Shown: positions 1 through 7,078 of the stretch, piece by piece
Layout: each line of letters opens with the position of its first letter
Numbering within the stretch: position 1 is the first letter of the stretch
NCBI GenBank assembly: GCA_002373715.1
Contig: DFLI01000039.1
Coordinates: 1-15,583, forward strand
Source: Bacteroidales bacterium UBA3623
GTDB taxonomy: Bacteria > Bacteroidota > Bacteroidia > Bacteroidales > UBA932
Length of the DNA stretch: 15,583 nucleotides
Reading direction: 5' to 3'
Notes under the pieces: generated by a model
What the model saw: only the letters and a program-made list of their open reading frames with translations
The model's database searches: none
What the model was told of the DNA's origin: nothing
Position numbers and translations under genes: made by a program

Positions 1-1734
1 GTGCGGGACATCCTGTCCAAGGCCAAGGCCGATGGCGTAGCCCTTACCCCCGCCGGAGACTCGCTGCTGCGGGAATCGGCCTATATCTTTGAGAAATACG
101 ACGGCATGGACGGCCGCCTCACCCCGCGCGGCGTGCGAGAGCATGCCCAGCTGGCCAAGCGCATGTACCACCGCTTCCCAGCCGTCTTCAAGAAAGGCAG
201 CAAGGAAATCCGCGCCGTCTCCAGCACCACGCCGCGCTGCATTGTGAGTATGAACGGTTTCACCGCCGAGCTCCGAGCCATCCAGCCGGATCTTCAACTT
301 GATCTGGATACCGGAGAAAAGTTCTATGCCTACATTGCCCAGGGAGAGAACGGAACCGTGCGCGCCCGCACCCAGAAAGCCCTGGCAGAGCGTAATGCCG
401 CCCCCATGCCCGGCTTTGAAGCCACGCTGGCCAACCTGTTCCAGGACCCCGAAGAAGGCAAGAAATACGTCTCCAATCCGGACATGTTCCTCTACAGCAT
501 CTACGCCGTAGCCAAGGTGGCAGAGGCCTTTGACATCAACGACAACCTCTTCCGCTACCTCCCCTTTGAAACGGTATACCGCTACCACGAGCAGCAGTTC
601 TTGAGCGCCTATCTGAACGAGTGCAATTCAGAGCTGAACGGAGACATCCGCCTGCCCCTGAACAAGCCCCTGGTGGATACGCTCATTGCCCAGGCCGACA
701 GAGTGGTTAACGGCAGTTCCGACCGCGCCGCAGACCTCACCTTCGGCCACGACTGGCCTTTCCTGGGCCTGTGCAGTTATCTGGGCCTGGAAGGCGTGGG
801 AGACCGCCTTTCCGTAGAGGAAGCCGCAGCCACCTGGATGGCTTCCTGGAACTGCCCCTTCGCCGCCAACCTGCAAATCATTTTCTACCGCAGCAGGAAA
901 GAGGATGCCCCCGTGCTGGTGAAGTTCCTGCTAAACGAGCGTGAAACCGCCATCCCGGCCCTCACCCCCGTCCAGGGACCTTATTATAATTGGGAAGACG
1001 TGAAGGCCTACGTGGCTAACCGCATGCCCCACACCCAGATTGTAGCCCACCGCGGCTATTGGAACGACAATGCCCAGAACTCCATCGCCTCCCTGAAGAA
1101 GGCCCAGGAGTTTGGCTGCTGGGGCAGCGAATGCGACATCCACCTTACGGCCGATGACGCCGTGGTTGTCAATCACGACAGAACCACCCAGGGAGTAGAC
1201 ATCCAGAAGAGCAAACTGGAACAAGTACGCGCCCTCAAACTCAAGAACGGAGAAAAGATTCCCACGCTGGACGAATACCTGGCCCAGGCCGCCAAGAACC
1301 AGGACTGCGTGCTGGTGGTAGAGATGAAGCCCAATTACAACCAGGAGCGGGAAAGCATCCTGGTGGAAAAGACCCTGGCCGCCCTCAAGGAGCGTAAACT
1401 CCTGGATTCCAAACGCACAGCCTTCATCTCCTTCAGCTATAACATCTGCAAGCAGCTGGCCCGCAAATGCCCTGGCTTTGACGTGCAGTATCTGGAAGGA
1501 GACAAGACACCCGCCGAAGTATTTGCCGACGGCATCAACGGCATAGACTACCATTACTCCTACTTCCAGAAGCACCCCGAGTGGGTAAAAGAGGCCCACG
1601 ACCTGGGCATGAGCGTAAATGCCTGGACAGTGGACAAGGCCGATGACATCCGACAGATGATGAATCTGGGCGTAGACCAGATTACCACCAACAACCCCGA
1701 GCTCACCCGGGAAATCCTCTTTGGCCGCAAGTAA
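1..1734 (+). CDS. Histidine acid phosphatase / glycerophosphodiester phosphodiesterase fusion, 5' end cut by window edge
   Basis: Two hydrolase domains are visible in 577 residues. Residues ~1-320 resemble the histidine acid phosphatase branch of the histidine phosphatase superfamily: LTPRG near 40-44, an RAVSSTTPRC segment at 71-80 like the family's R-S-T-x-R-x-x-x-S block, and a late HD pair in TFGHDWPFLGL (H250, D251). The family's N-terminal RHGxR motif is absent, so the gene almost certainly begins before base 1 and the GTG at position 1 is an internal codon. Residues ~345-577 are a GDPD domain: AHRGYW (H350, R351), SECDIHLT (E377, D379), NHD (H392), VEMKP (E441, K443) and a C-terminal NAWTVD...GVDQITTNNP strand. 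Known GDPDs split glycerophosphodiesters into glycerol 3-phosphate and alcohol. A phosphatase in the same chain could then release phosphate and glycerol; that coupling is inference. Location is probably periplasmic, but the signal peptide lies outside the window. The next gene starts within its stop codon. Confidence 0.85.
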   Translation: MRDILSKAKADGVALTPAGDSLLRESAYIFEKYDGMDGRLTPRGVREHAQLAKRMYHRFPAVFKKGSKEIRAVSSTTPRCIVSMNGFTAELRAIQPDLQLDLDTGEKFYAYIAQGENGTVRARTQKALAERNAAPMPGFEATLANLFQDPEEGKKYVSNPDMFLYSIYAVAKVAEAFDINDNLFRYLPFETVYRYHEQQFLSAYLNECNSELNGDIRLPLNKPLVDTLIAQADRVVNGSSDRAADLTFGHDWPFLGLCSYLGLEGVGDRLSVEEAAATWMASWNCPFAANLQIIFYRSRKEDAPVLVKFLLNERETAIPALTPVQGPYYNWEDVKAYVANRMPHTQIVAHRGYWNDNAQNSIASLKKAQEFGCWGSECDIHLTADDAVVVNHDRTTQGVDIQKSKLEQVRALKLKNGEKIPTLDEYLAQAAKNQDCVLVVEMKPNYNQERESILVEKTLAALKERKLLDSKRTAFISFSYNICKQLARKCPGFDVQYLEGDKTPAEVFADGINGIDYHYSYFQKHPEWVKEAHDLGMSVNAWTVDKADDIRQMMNLGVDQITTNNPELTREILFGRK

Positions 1735-2453
1735 TGTCCTTTGATAAAAAAGCAGTCGGAAGCCAGCCTCCGCGCGTAACCAGTGCGGAGGCCATGCTTT
1801 CCACTATACAGGAACTGGGCATCGTCCCCTTCTTCGAAAACCTCATCCCGGGCTATTCCATTGAGGAAATGACGCCTCCTGGCAACTGGTTTGACACGCA
1901 GGAAAACCTCACCTACACCCCCTGGGACTGGAAGATTCCCTGTGTCCAGAGCGGAGAAGTAGCCTATGGAAAGTTCCTGCTGGGCGGCAAGGCGGCCTTC
2001 GCCACCGTCGAATGGTACCGCGAACTTCGCAACTACCGCCAGGCCCAGGAGAAATATCGGCCCGACGCCGCCCAAAAGCAAATCCTGGATTACCTAAAGG
2101 GAAACGGCAGCATCAGCATCAAGGAAATCCGCGGCATGCTGGGTATCAAGAAAGGACAGGCCGATGCCCTCATCTGCCGCCTCATGATGCAGTGCCGGGT
2201 GGTCACCGGAGACATCATCCGCGTCTTCCGAGGGCCGGACCTTCACTACAACGGCTGGCAAACCTCTTCTTTCTGCACTCCGGAAGACCTCTTCGACTCC
2301 TCCGCTGTGCCCTTCTTTGCCGGCTTTGAGGCCGCCTCCCGCAGCCTGAAGGTGAGCCACTCCCCTGCCGAATCCTACGAGCGCCTTAAAGAACACATCC
2401 GCAGCATTGTTCCCAATGCCACGGATGCTCAAATCTCAAAACTGCTGGGTTAA
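1734..2453 (+). CDS. Conserved winged-helix protein, AlkZ-related type
   Basis: A 239-residue soluble protein with no signal peptide. Its ATG shares one base with the stop of the preceding gene (TAATG), so translational coupling is likely. From memory it resembles a family of conserved Bacteroidota proteins sometimes labelled AlkZ-related, named after the YcaQ/AlkZ DNA glycosylases. Recognisable blocks are GIVPFFENLIPGYSIEEM (residues 29-46), TPWDWK (62-67), YGKFLLGGKAAF (78-89), a probable winged helix at ~111-160 (SIKEIRGMLGIKK, then LICRLMMQCRVV) and RVFRGPDLHYNGW (163-175) followed by SSFCTPEDLF. In such proteins the winged helix would contact DNA or mediate protein contacts. No catalytic residues can be assigned from sequence alone. 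Its 3' end overlaps the convergent yggS gene by four bases, with no terminator visible between them. The family label is tentative; that it is a real conserved gene is safe. Confidence 0.75.
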   Translation: MSFDKKAVGSQPPRVTSAEAMLSTIQELGIVPFFENLIPGYSIEEMTPPGNWFDTQENLTYTPWDWKIPCVQSGEVAYGKFLLGGKAAFATVEWYRELRNYRQAQEKYRPDAAQKQILDYLKGNGSISIKEIRGMLGIKKGQADALICRLMMQCRVVTGDIIRVFRGPDLHYNGWQTSSFCTPEDLFDSSAVPFFAGFEAASRSLKVSHSPAESYERLKEHIRSIVPNATDAQISKLLG

Positions 2454-3208
2454 TACTCCCGAGGGCCGAAGATATCTGTGCCGATGCGCACCATAGTAGC
2501 CCCATGCTTCACGGCCAGCGGCCAGTCCCCGGACATTCCTATAGACAATTGATCAAAGCCTTCCATCCCGAGGGCTTTGATTCTGTTATAAAGCCTCTCA
2601 ATCCGCTCAAAGTCCCTTTCCACCACCTCCATATCATCCGTATTCGTCGCCATACCCATGAGACCACGAATCCTTACATTACTTAGCGGAGAAGGTGTAC
2701 CCTCTGAAACCCATGGCCACCCTCGGCCGTGTAAGAGGGAGGGGCCCGCCGCGGAGCGGTGGGAGGGGTCGGCGCAGCCGACGGTTTCAGAGGGTATACC
2801 TTCGTAGCTAAGTACATCAAGTATTTCACCCTCTGTGAAGCCTTGTTTTGTTTCTTCGGCACCAAGATGCAACTCCAGGAGCACATCTATAACCTTATTA
2901 TTGGCGGCGCCCCAGGTATTGATGGCTTCCAGCAGGTGCAGGGAGTCTACGGACTGGACCAGCTTTACATACGGAAGCACCAGTTTGAGCTTGTTGGTCT
3001 GGAGGTGGCCTATGAAATGCCACTGGACATCGGCCGGCATTTGCGGGGCCTTGGCGGCCAGCTCCTGCGGGCGGTTCTCTCCAAAGATACGCTGACCGGC
3101 GTTGTAGGCCTCCATGAGCCTTTCCACCGGGTGGAATTTGGATACAGCGACAAGTTGTACTCCAGACGGTAACGCCTTGTTGATACTCTGTATATTATTC
3201 TTTATCAT
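2450..3208 (-). CDS. yggS: YggS/PLPBP family pyridoxal phosphate homeostasis protein with in-frame insertion
   Basis: The product (252 residues) is the PLP-binding homeostasis protein of the YggS/PROSC family, a single-domain TIM barrel that buffers PLP rather than catalysing a known reaction. Seen motifs: LVAVSKFHP (PLP lysine K24), GENRPQEL (44-51), WHFIGHLQTNK (63-73), RGLMGMATNTDD (181-192), SIGMSGDWPLAVKHGATMVRIGTDIFG (222-248). Relatives I recall are near 220-225 residues; this one is longer because about 37 residues (136-173), rich in Gly, Pro, Ser, Ala and Trp, interrupt it before the RIRGLMGM strand. That stretch is encoded by a palindromic element (see 2692-2802) which keeps the frame open, and family motifs resume intact afterwards. 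The gene is therefore probably functional, with a surface loop added. It lies 80 bases downstream of yidC, behind a terminator-like hairpin. Confidence 0.93.
   Translation of the reverse strand: MIKNNIQSINKALPSGVQLVAVSKFHPVERLMEAYNAGQRIFGENRPQELAAKAPQMPADVQWHFIGHLQTNKLKLVLPYVKLVQSVDSLHLLEAINTWGAANNKVIDVLLELHLGAEETKQGFTEGEILDVLSYEGIPSETVGCADPSHRSAAGPSLLHGRGWPWVSEGTPSPLSNVRIRGLMGMATNTDDMEVVERDFERIERLYNRIKALGMEGFDQLSIGMSGDWPLAVKHGATMVRIGTDIFGPREY
2692..2802. repeat. Palindromic MITE/REP-like element inserted in frame in yggS
   Basis: Two 20-bp arms, AAGGTGTACCCTCTGAAACC at 2692-2711 and GGTTTCAGAGGGTATACCTT at 2783-2802, are inverted copies with one mismatch. Weaker pairing extends outward to 2681 and 2813 (ACTTAGC/GCTAAGT). 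The 71-base core is GC-rich and contains further hairpins: 2745-2752 with 2756-2763 (8 pairs including one G-T, loop GGA) and GTCGGC/GCCGAC at 2768-2773/2777-2782. The element measures 111 bp arm to arm, exactly 37 codons, so it does not shift the yggS frame. It has no room for a transposase, so it would have to be mobilised in trans, as miniature elements are. Exact boundaries and a target duplication are uncertain. Confidence 0.85.
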
Positions 3209-3221
3209 ACCTTATCCAAGT

Positions 3222-3254
3222 CCCTCCCCCGAGGGGAGGGGTTTCGGGAGGGGG
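3222..3254. repeat. GC-rich palindrome between yidC and yggS
   Basis: CCCTCCCC (3222-3229) and GGGGAGGG (3233-3240) form a perfect 8-bp stem around a CGA loop, followed by TTTCGGGAGGGGG. It lies in the 80-base gap between yidC and the yggS start and has no T-tract, so it does not look like a simple intrinsic terminator. Runs of GGGAGGGG also occur in the core of the element inside yggS, so both may belong to one family of dispersed GC-rich repeats; that is a guess. Confidence 0.5.
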
Positions 3255-3270
3255 TAACGTGCGAAGCATT

Positions 3271-3312
3271 AAGCAAAAGAAGGGGAACTTATCGTCTCCC
3301 CTTCTTTTGCTT
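3271..3312 (-). terminator. Perfect 16-bp hairpin overlapping the yidC stop codon
   Basis: AAGCAAAAGAAGGGGA (3271-3286) and TCCCCTTCTTTTGCTT (3297-3312) are exact inverse complements with a 10-base loop. The yidC stop codon (3289-3291) lies in the loop, and the upstream arm (minus strand) encodes the last residues of YidC (KQKKG). The arm nearer yggS ends in U-rich sequence but no long U run follows, so it may end transcription imperfectly, or protect the 3' end, before yggS. Confidence 0.65.
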
Positions 3313-5169
3313 CTCCATCTCTCTCTGCATCTTCTGGGCCTCTTCCAGGCGCTGCTGCCACTTGCTCTTGGGGGCAGGCTTGTTTTCGGCCGCCTTTACC
3401 TTGGCCACCACCTCTTCAGGGTCTACCACCCACTTGCGGATGATCCAGGTTTCCAGCATGGTGATGAGGTTACTAAGCAGATAATAGTAGCTAAGGCCGG
3501 AGCTCAGGTTGTTACAGATGAAGAACATCATGATGGGCATCATGTAGAGGCTCATCGCCTGCATCATCTTGGCGTTAGGGTCGTTGCCTGCGGTGGTCTG
3601 GCTCTGCATAATCTTCGAGTAGAAGAACATGGACAGGGCCATCAGAAGGGCAAAGAGGGAGATGTGGTCCATACCCAGGATGCTGGTACCCCAGTGAATC
3701 ACATCGTCATAGGCGCTCAGGTCCTCGGCCCAGAGGAAGGGCTGCTGACGCAGCTCAATGGAGGCCGGGAAGAAGCGGAACATGGCCCAGAGGATAGGCA
3801 TCTGGAGGAGCATGGGGAGACAGCCTCCCATCATGTTCACACCGGCCTTCCTGTACAGCTCCATGGTTTCCTGCTGCTTCTTCATGGCATCCTCCGGCTT
3901 GGGATACTTGGCGTTGATCTTCTCCATGAAAGGCTTGAGGGCCTGCATCTTGGCCGACGAAGAGAGACTCTTGTAGGCGAAGGGGAACACCACAATCTTG
4001 ATGAAGATGGTCATCAGGAGGATGATGATACCATAGTTTGAGATGAAGCGACTGAGCCAGTCGAACAGCGGGATAATCACGTACTTGGTGAATACGCCGA
4101 TAATCTTACCGCCCAGAGGAATAACCTTCTCGTAGGAATGGCCGTACGCCTTCAAACCCTTATAGCTGTTGGGGCCGAAGTAGAATTCGAAGGGAACGTC
4201 TATGCGCTGCTGGCCACGAGCCATGGTAATGCCGGTGCGCATGGAAGCGTGGCAGTTCATGAGGTCGTGCTCTGCGTTGTCCTTGGGAAGGAAATCTATG
4301 GCAAACTCTCCGAAAGTGAAGTTATTCGGGGCGCGCATAATGGCGCTGAAGAACTGCTGCTGGAAAGCGAACCACTCAATGTTGTTGGAGAAGCGCTTCT
4401 CACCCTTTCGGCCATTGCCGATATTACCCGGCTTCTTGTCTTCCGGGAAGTAGTAATTGAGGCGGGAATACTGGCTCTCGTTCTTCTGGCCCTTCTCCAT
4501 GCGCTGGATGGTGGCGTCGAAGTGGATGTCCACGCTGCCGGAGCTGCGCTGGAAAGTCATGTCCACCAGGGAGAGCGTCTCGTTTACAGAGTAGGAATTG
4601 CCCACCAGGGAGTAAGTTTGCTCAATATAGCCACCGGTCTGCAGAGGCAGGCGCATCACCACCGTGCTGTCCGAAGAAGCCTCCGGAATGTACTGGAAGG
4701 TGAATTTACGCGTATCGATGGCCGAAGGGGCATACACTACATAACCCAGCTCCGTCTTACCGGCCTGCAGGAGGTAAAGCGGTTCCTTGGTGTAGGTCTG
4801 GTAATCTTTTACCCGAACTGAATAAGGCTGAGCGCCCCGGGTGGTGAACACCACCTCCAGCTTTTCGTTGGCCAGGGTGATGAACTGTTCCTCGGCGCGG
4901 GCGGCCAGGTTCAGAAGGGAATCGGAATATACCGGAGCAACGGGAGCAACCGGAGCGGCAGCCACGGAATCTGCAGCGGCGGCCTCAACGGGATGTTCTG
5001 CCCTCCAGGCGCTGTCCAGCTGATACTGGGCATAAGCCTCTGCGGCGGCAATGGAATCCAGCTGTGCCTGGTATTCCTGTTGTTTTTTAACTTGACGGCT
5101 TTGGTACCCGAAGAAGCCCACCATGATGAGGGCAATCAGGACAAAGCCAATAACCGAATTCTTGTCCAT
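3289..5169 (-). CDS. yidC: Membrane protein insertase YidC
   Basis: This is the inner-membrane insertase of the YidC/Oxa1/Alb3 family (626 residues). It inserts membrane proteins with or without SecYEG. An N-terminal membrane segment (residues ~6-21) is followed by an Ala/Pro-rich linker (60-80) and a periplasmic beta domain (~95-340). The conserved insertase core has membrane segments near 357-372, 380-398, 449-468, 503-520 and 543-575. Core motifs seen: NYGIIILLMTIFIKIVVFPF, SSAKMQALKP, GGCLPMLLQMPILWAMFRFF and a basic tail rich in K and Q ending KKGRR. The hydrophilic-groove arginine of E. coli YidC appears to be lysine here (K391) by my alignment. The start codon lies three bases after the stop of the DUF349 gene, so the two are almost certainly co-transcribed. 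The 3' end doubles as one arm of a hairpin. Confidence 0.97.
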   Translation of the reverse strand: MDKNSVIGFVLIALIMVGFFGYQSRQVKKQQEYQAQLDSIAAAEAYAQYQLDSAWRAEHPVEAAAADSVAAAPVAPVAPVYSDSLLNLAARAEEQFITLANEKLEVVFTTRGAQPYSVRVKDYQTYTKEPLYLLQAGKTELGYVVYAPSAIDTRKFTFQYIPEASSDSTVVMRLPLQTGGYIEQTYSLVGNSYSVNETLSLVDMTFQRSSGSVDIHFDATIQRMEKGQKNESQYSRLNYYFPEDKKPGNIGNGRKGEKRFSNNIEWFAFQQQFFSAIMRAPNNFTFGEFAIDFLPKDNAEHDLMNCHASMRTGITMARGQQRIDVPFEFYFGPNSYKGLKAYGHSYEKVIPLGGKIIGVFTKYVIIPLFDWLSRFISNYGIIILLMTIFIKIVVFPFAYKSLSSSAKMQALKPFMEKINAKYPKPEDAMKKQQETMELYRKAGVNMMGGCLPMLLQMPILWAMFRFFPASIELRQQPFLWAEDLSAYDDVIHWGTSILGMDHISLFALLMALSMFFYSKIMQSQTTAGNDPNAKMMQAMSLYMMPIMMFFICNNLSSGLSYYYLLSNLITMLETWIIRKWVVDPEEVVAKVKAAENKPAPKSKWQQRLEEAQKMQREMEKQKKGRR

Positions 5170-5172
5170 AGG

Positions 5173-7023
5173 CTACTCCTGACTCTCCTCCTGTTCTTTT
5201 GCACGAATCTGGGCCTTGAGGTCTTCCAGCTTGGCCTTGGCAGCGTCAATGCGATCCTGCATCTGAGCCTTAAGTTTTTCTGCACCCTTGGACAGGCCGA
5301 AGAAGCCAATATTGTTTTCGTAGGTTTGAATTTCCTGCTGGAGAGCGTTGAACTGCTCCTTGAGCTTGTCCTTCTCGCTCAGCGGGCGGCGCTCTGCACC
5401 ACCGCGGGCATTATTACGCTCGTGACGACGGCCTCCGAAGTCCGGGAACTTGGCCTGCATGGCCTCGCGGTATTCGGCCTGGATCTTTTCCTTCTCCTTG
5501 AAGGGCACAAAGCCAATCTCCTGCCACTTGGCGGCGAAGTCCTTGGCGGCGGCTGCATCGGCCTCTGCATCTACGGAGACGTAGGCCTTGATGGCCTCGA
5601 TAAGGGCCTTCTTGGCGGCCAGGTTGGCGCTCAGGCTGCCGGGGCCGTCCGGACGGTTGTCACGGGCGGTGAAGAAGGCGTCGCAGGCGGCGCGGAAACG
5701 CTTCCAGATTTGCTCGCTCTTCTTGCGGGGCACGGCGCCAATTTCCTTCCACTGCTTCTGCAGTTCAATGAAACGGTCGCTGGTGGCCTTCCAATCCGTG
5801 CTGTCCTTGAGGGATTCGGCCTCGGTGATGATGGCCATCTTCTTCTCTAGGTTGGCGTTCATGGAATCCTTGAACTCTGTGAAGGAGGCGCGCTTGCGCT
5901 CGAAGAACTTGTCGCATGCGGCGCGGAAACGGTCGTAAATCTTCTGGTTTTCCTTGCGGGTGGCAAAGCCGATGGTGCGCCACTTGGCCTGGATTTCTTC
6001 AATCTGCTTGCTCAGGGCGTTCCACTCCGTAGAGGAAGTGATTTCCTTATTGGCAATGGCCTCTACCTCTTCGCAAAGGGCCTGCTTGGCTTCCAGGTTC
6101 TGGGCCTGCTGCTCCTTAAGGCCTTCGAAATGGGCCTGGTAACGCTTGTTCACCACGGAAGTGGCAGCGCGGAAACGCTCCCAGATTTCATCGCGGAACT
6201 CCTTGGCCACGGGGCCCAGGTCTTTCCACTGCTCGTGCAGCTTCTGCAGTTCCTTGAAGGCTTCCACCACGTCCTCGTCTTCCGAGAGGGCCTCTGCCTG
6301 CTCGCAGAAAGCGGTTTTGGCTTCCAGGTTCTTCTTGAAGTCCAGATCCCGGAGTTCGCGGTTGATGTCTACCAGGTCGTAGAACTTGGTTACGTGCAGC
6401 TGGTAGGTATCGTTGATGTCACGGAAATTCTGCTGAGGAACGGGACCCACCTCTCTCCAGCGGTTCTGAATGTCACGGAACTTGGGGAAGGCTTCCTTCA
6501 TGTCTCCGGGTTCTTCCACCAGCGCCTTCAGCTCTTCGATGATGGCCTGCTTCTTCTGGAGGTTCTCCTCACGGAGGGCGTCCTGTTCCTTATTGTATTC
6601 GGCGCGCTCTTTCTTGTAGTCCATATAGAGGGACTTGAAGCCGGCCTCAATGGCAGCGAAGGGGCTCACCGGACCGCTCTGCATAGGAACGGTGCTTTCC
6701 TCCACGGTGGTGTTCTCGTCGGGTTCTTCCACAGTGGCATCCTCGCCGGCATCCGCCTTCTCACGGGAAAGACGCTTATAGAAGGCCGATTTGATAGCCT
6801 CGGCCTCCTTGGACCGCTTCATGCGGTCTTCACTCTCTTTCAGTTGCTGGAACAGCTCGGACAGTTCGGCCAGGGTTTTCTCGCCAAAATTGACGACGGC
6901 TTCCTTAACCTCCTCCACGGCTTCTTTAACATCCTCCACCACGGGAGTTTCTTTCACTTCCTGTTCCTTTTTTTCTACATCTGCGGGAACTTCGTTCACC
7001 ACAGGCTTAATTTCTTCACTCAT
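5173..7023 (-). CDS. DUF349 repeat protein, five repeats, coiled-coil rich
   Basis: A 616-residue acidic and lysine-rich cytoplasmic protein without signal peptide or membrane segments. Five copies of the DUF349 repeat are centred on tryptophans at residues 189, 266, 348, 425 and 500 (spacing 75-82). Each has the pattern W-(K/R)-x-(I/L/V)-G-x-(V/A)-(P/A/T) followed by (I/L)-x-x-x-(F/Y)-R-A-A-x-x-x-(F/V). The first ~75 residues are Glu/Val/Lys-rich and probably disordered or coiled. The tail (~545-616) is a predicted coiled coil after a Gly/Arg-rich patch (530-546). DUF349 has no reaction I can name with certainty, and I do not assign one. It heads a tight pair with yidC (3-base gap), with its own promoter immediately upstream. 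The conserved pairing hints at an envelope or translation-linked role, but that is inference. Confidence 0.92.
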   Translation of the reverse strand: MSEEIKPVVNEVPADVEKKEQEVKETPVVEDVKEAVEEVKEAVVNFGEKTLAELSELFQQLKESEDRMKRSKEAEAIKSAFYKRLSREKADAGEDATVEEPDENTTVEESTVPMQSGPVSPFAAIEAGFKSLYMDYKKERAEYNKEQDALREENLQKKQAIIEELKALVEEPGDMKEAFPKFRDIQNRWREVGPVPQQNFRDINDTYQLHVTKFYDLVDINRELRDLDFKKNLEAKTAFCEQAEALSEDEDVVEAFKELQKLHEQWKDLGPVAKEFRDEIWERFRAATSVVNKRYQAHFEGLKEQQAQNLEAKQALCEEVEAIANKEITSSTEWNALSKQIEEIQAKWRTIGFATRKENQKIYDRFRAACDKFFERKRASFTEFKDSMNANLEKKMAIITEAESLKDSTDWKATSDRFIELQKQWKEIGAVPRKKSEQIWKRFRAACDAFFTARDNRPDGPGSLSANLAAKKALIEAIKAYVSVDAEADAAAAKDFAAKWQEIGFVPFKEKEKIQAEYREAMQAKFPDFGGRRHERNNARGGAERRPLSEKDKLKEQFNALQQEIQTYENNIGFFGLSKGAEKLKAQMQDRIDAAKAKLEDLKAQIRAKEQEESQE

Positions 7024-7047
7024 AGTATTTAATTTAACATTAGCTTA

Positions 7048-7078
7048 CAAATGTACATATAATATATCACTTCTCCAA
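7048..7078 (-). promoter_or_regulatory. Promoter of the DUF349-yidC operon
   Basis: On the minus strand a TACATTTG -7 box (7048-7055) lies 19 bases from a TTGG -33-like box (7075-7078), matching the Bacteroidota sigma-ABfr pattern (TTTG, ~19 bases, TAnnTTTG) with one weak base. Transcription would start near 7041, giving an ~18-base leader before the ATG at 7023. The -33 box lies within the end of trmD, so trmD transcripts may also read through. Confidence 0.7.

Noticed and set aside
1..3. GTG at base 1 as the true start of the phosphatase-GDPD gene
   Set aside because: The phosphatase RHG motif and the signal peptide are missing, so the gene must start upstream of the window.
2450..3208. 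yggS as a pseudogene disrupted by an insertion
   Set aside because: The frame is continuous through the 111-bp element, and the PLP lysine and all C-terminal motifs are intact.
2692..3254. CRISPR array or insertion sequence in the repeat-rich stretch
   Set aside because: There are no regularly spaced direct repeats, no spacers and no transposase; the structures are inverted repeats of a MITE or REP type.
6130..7032. 300-codon plus-strand frame opposite the DUF349 gene, with similar long frames at 4993-5850, 9049-10413 and 931-1599
   Set aside because: Long antisense frames are expected in GC-rich genes with few stop-forming codons; none shows a family motif and all lie on well-supported genes.
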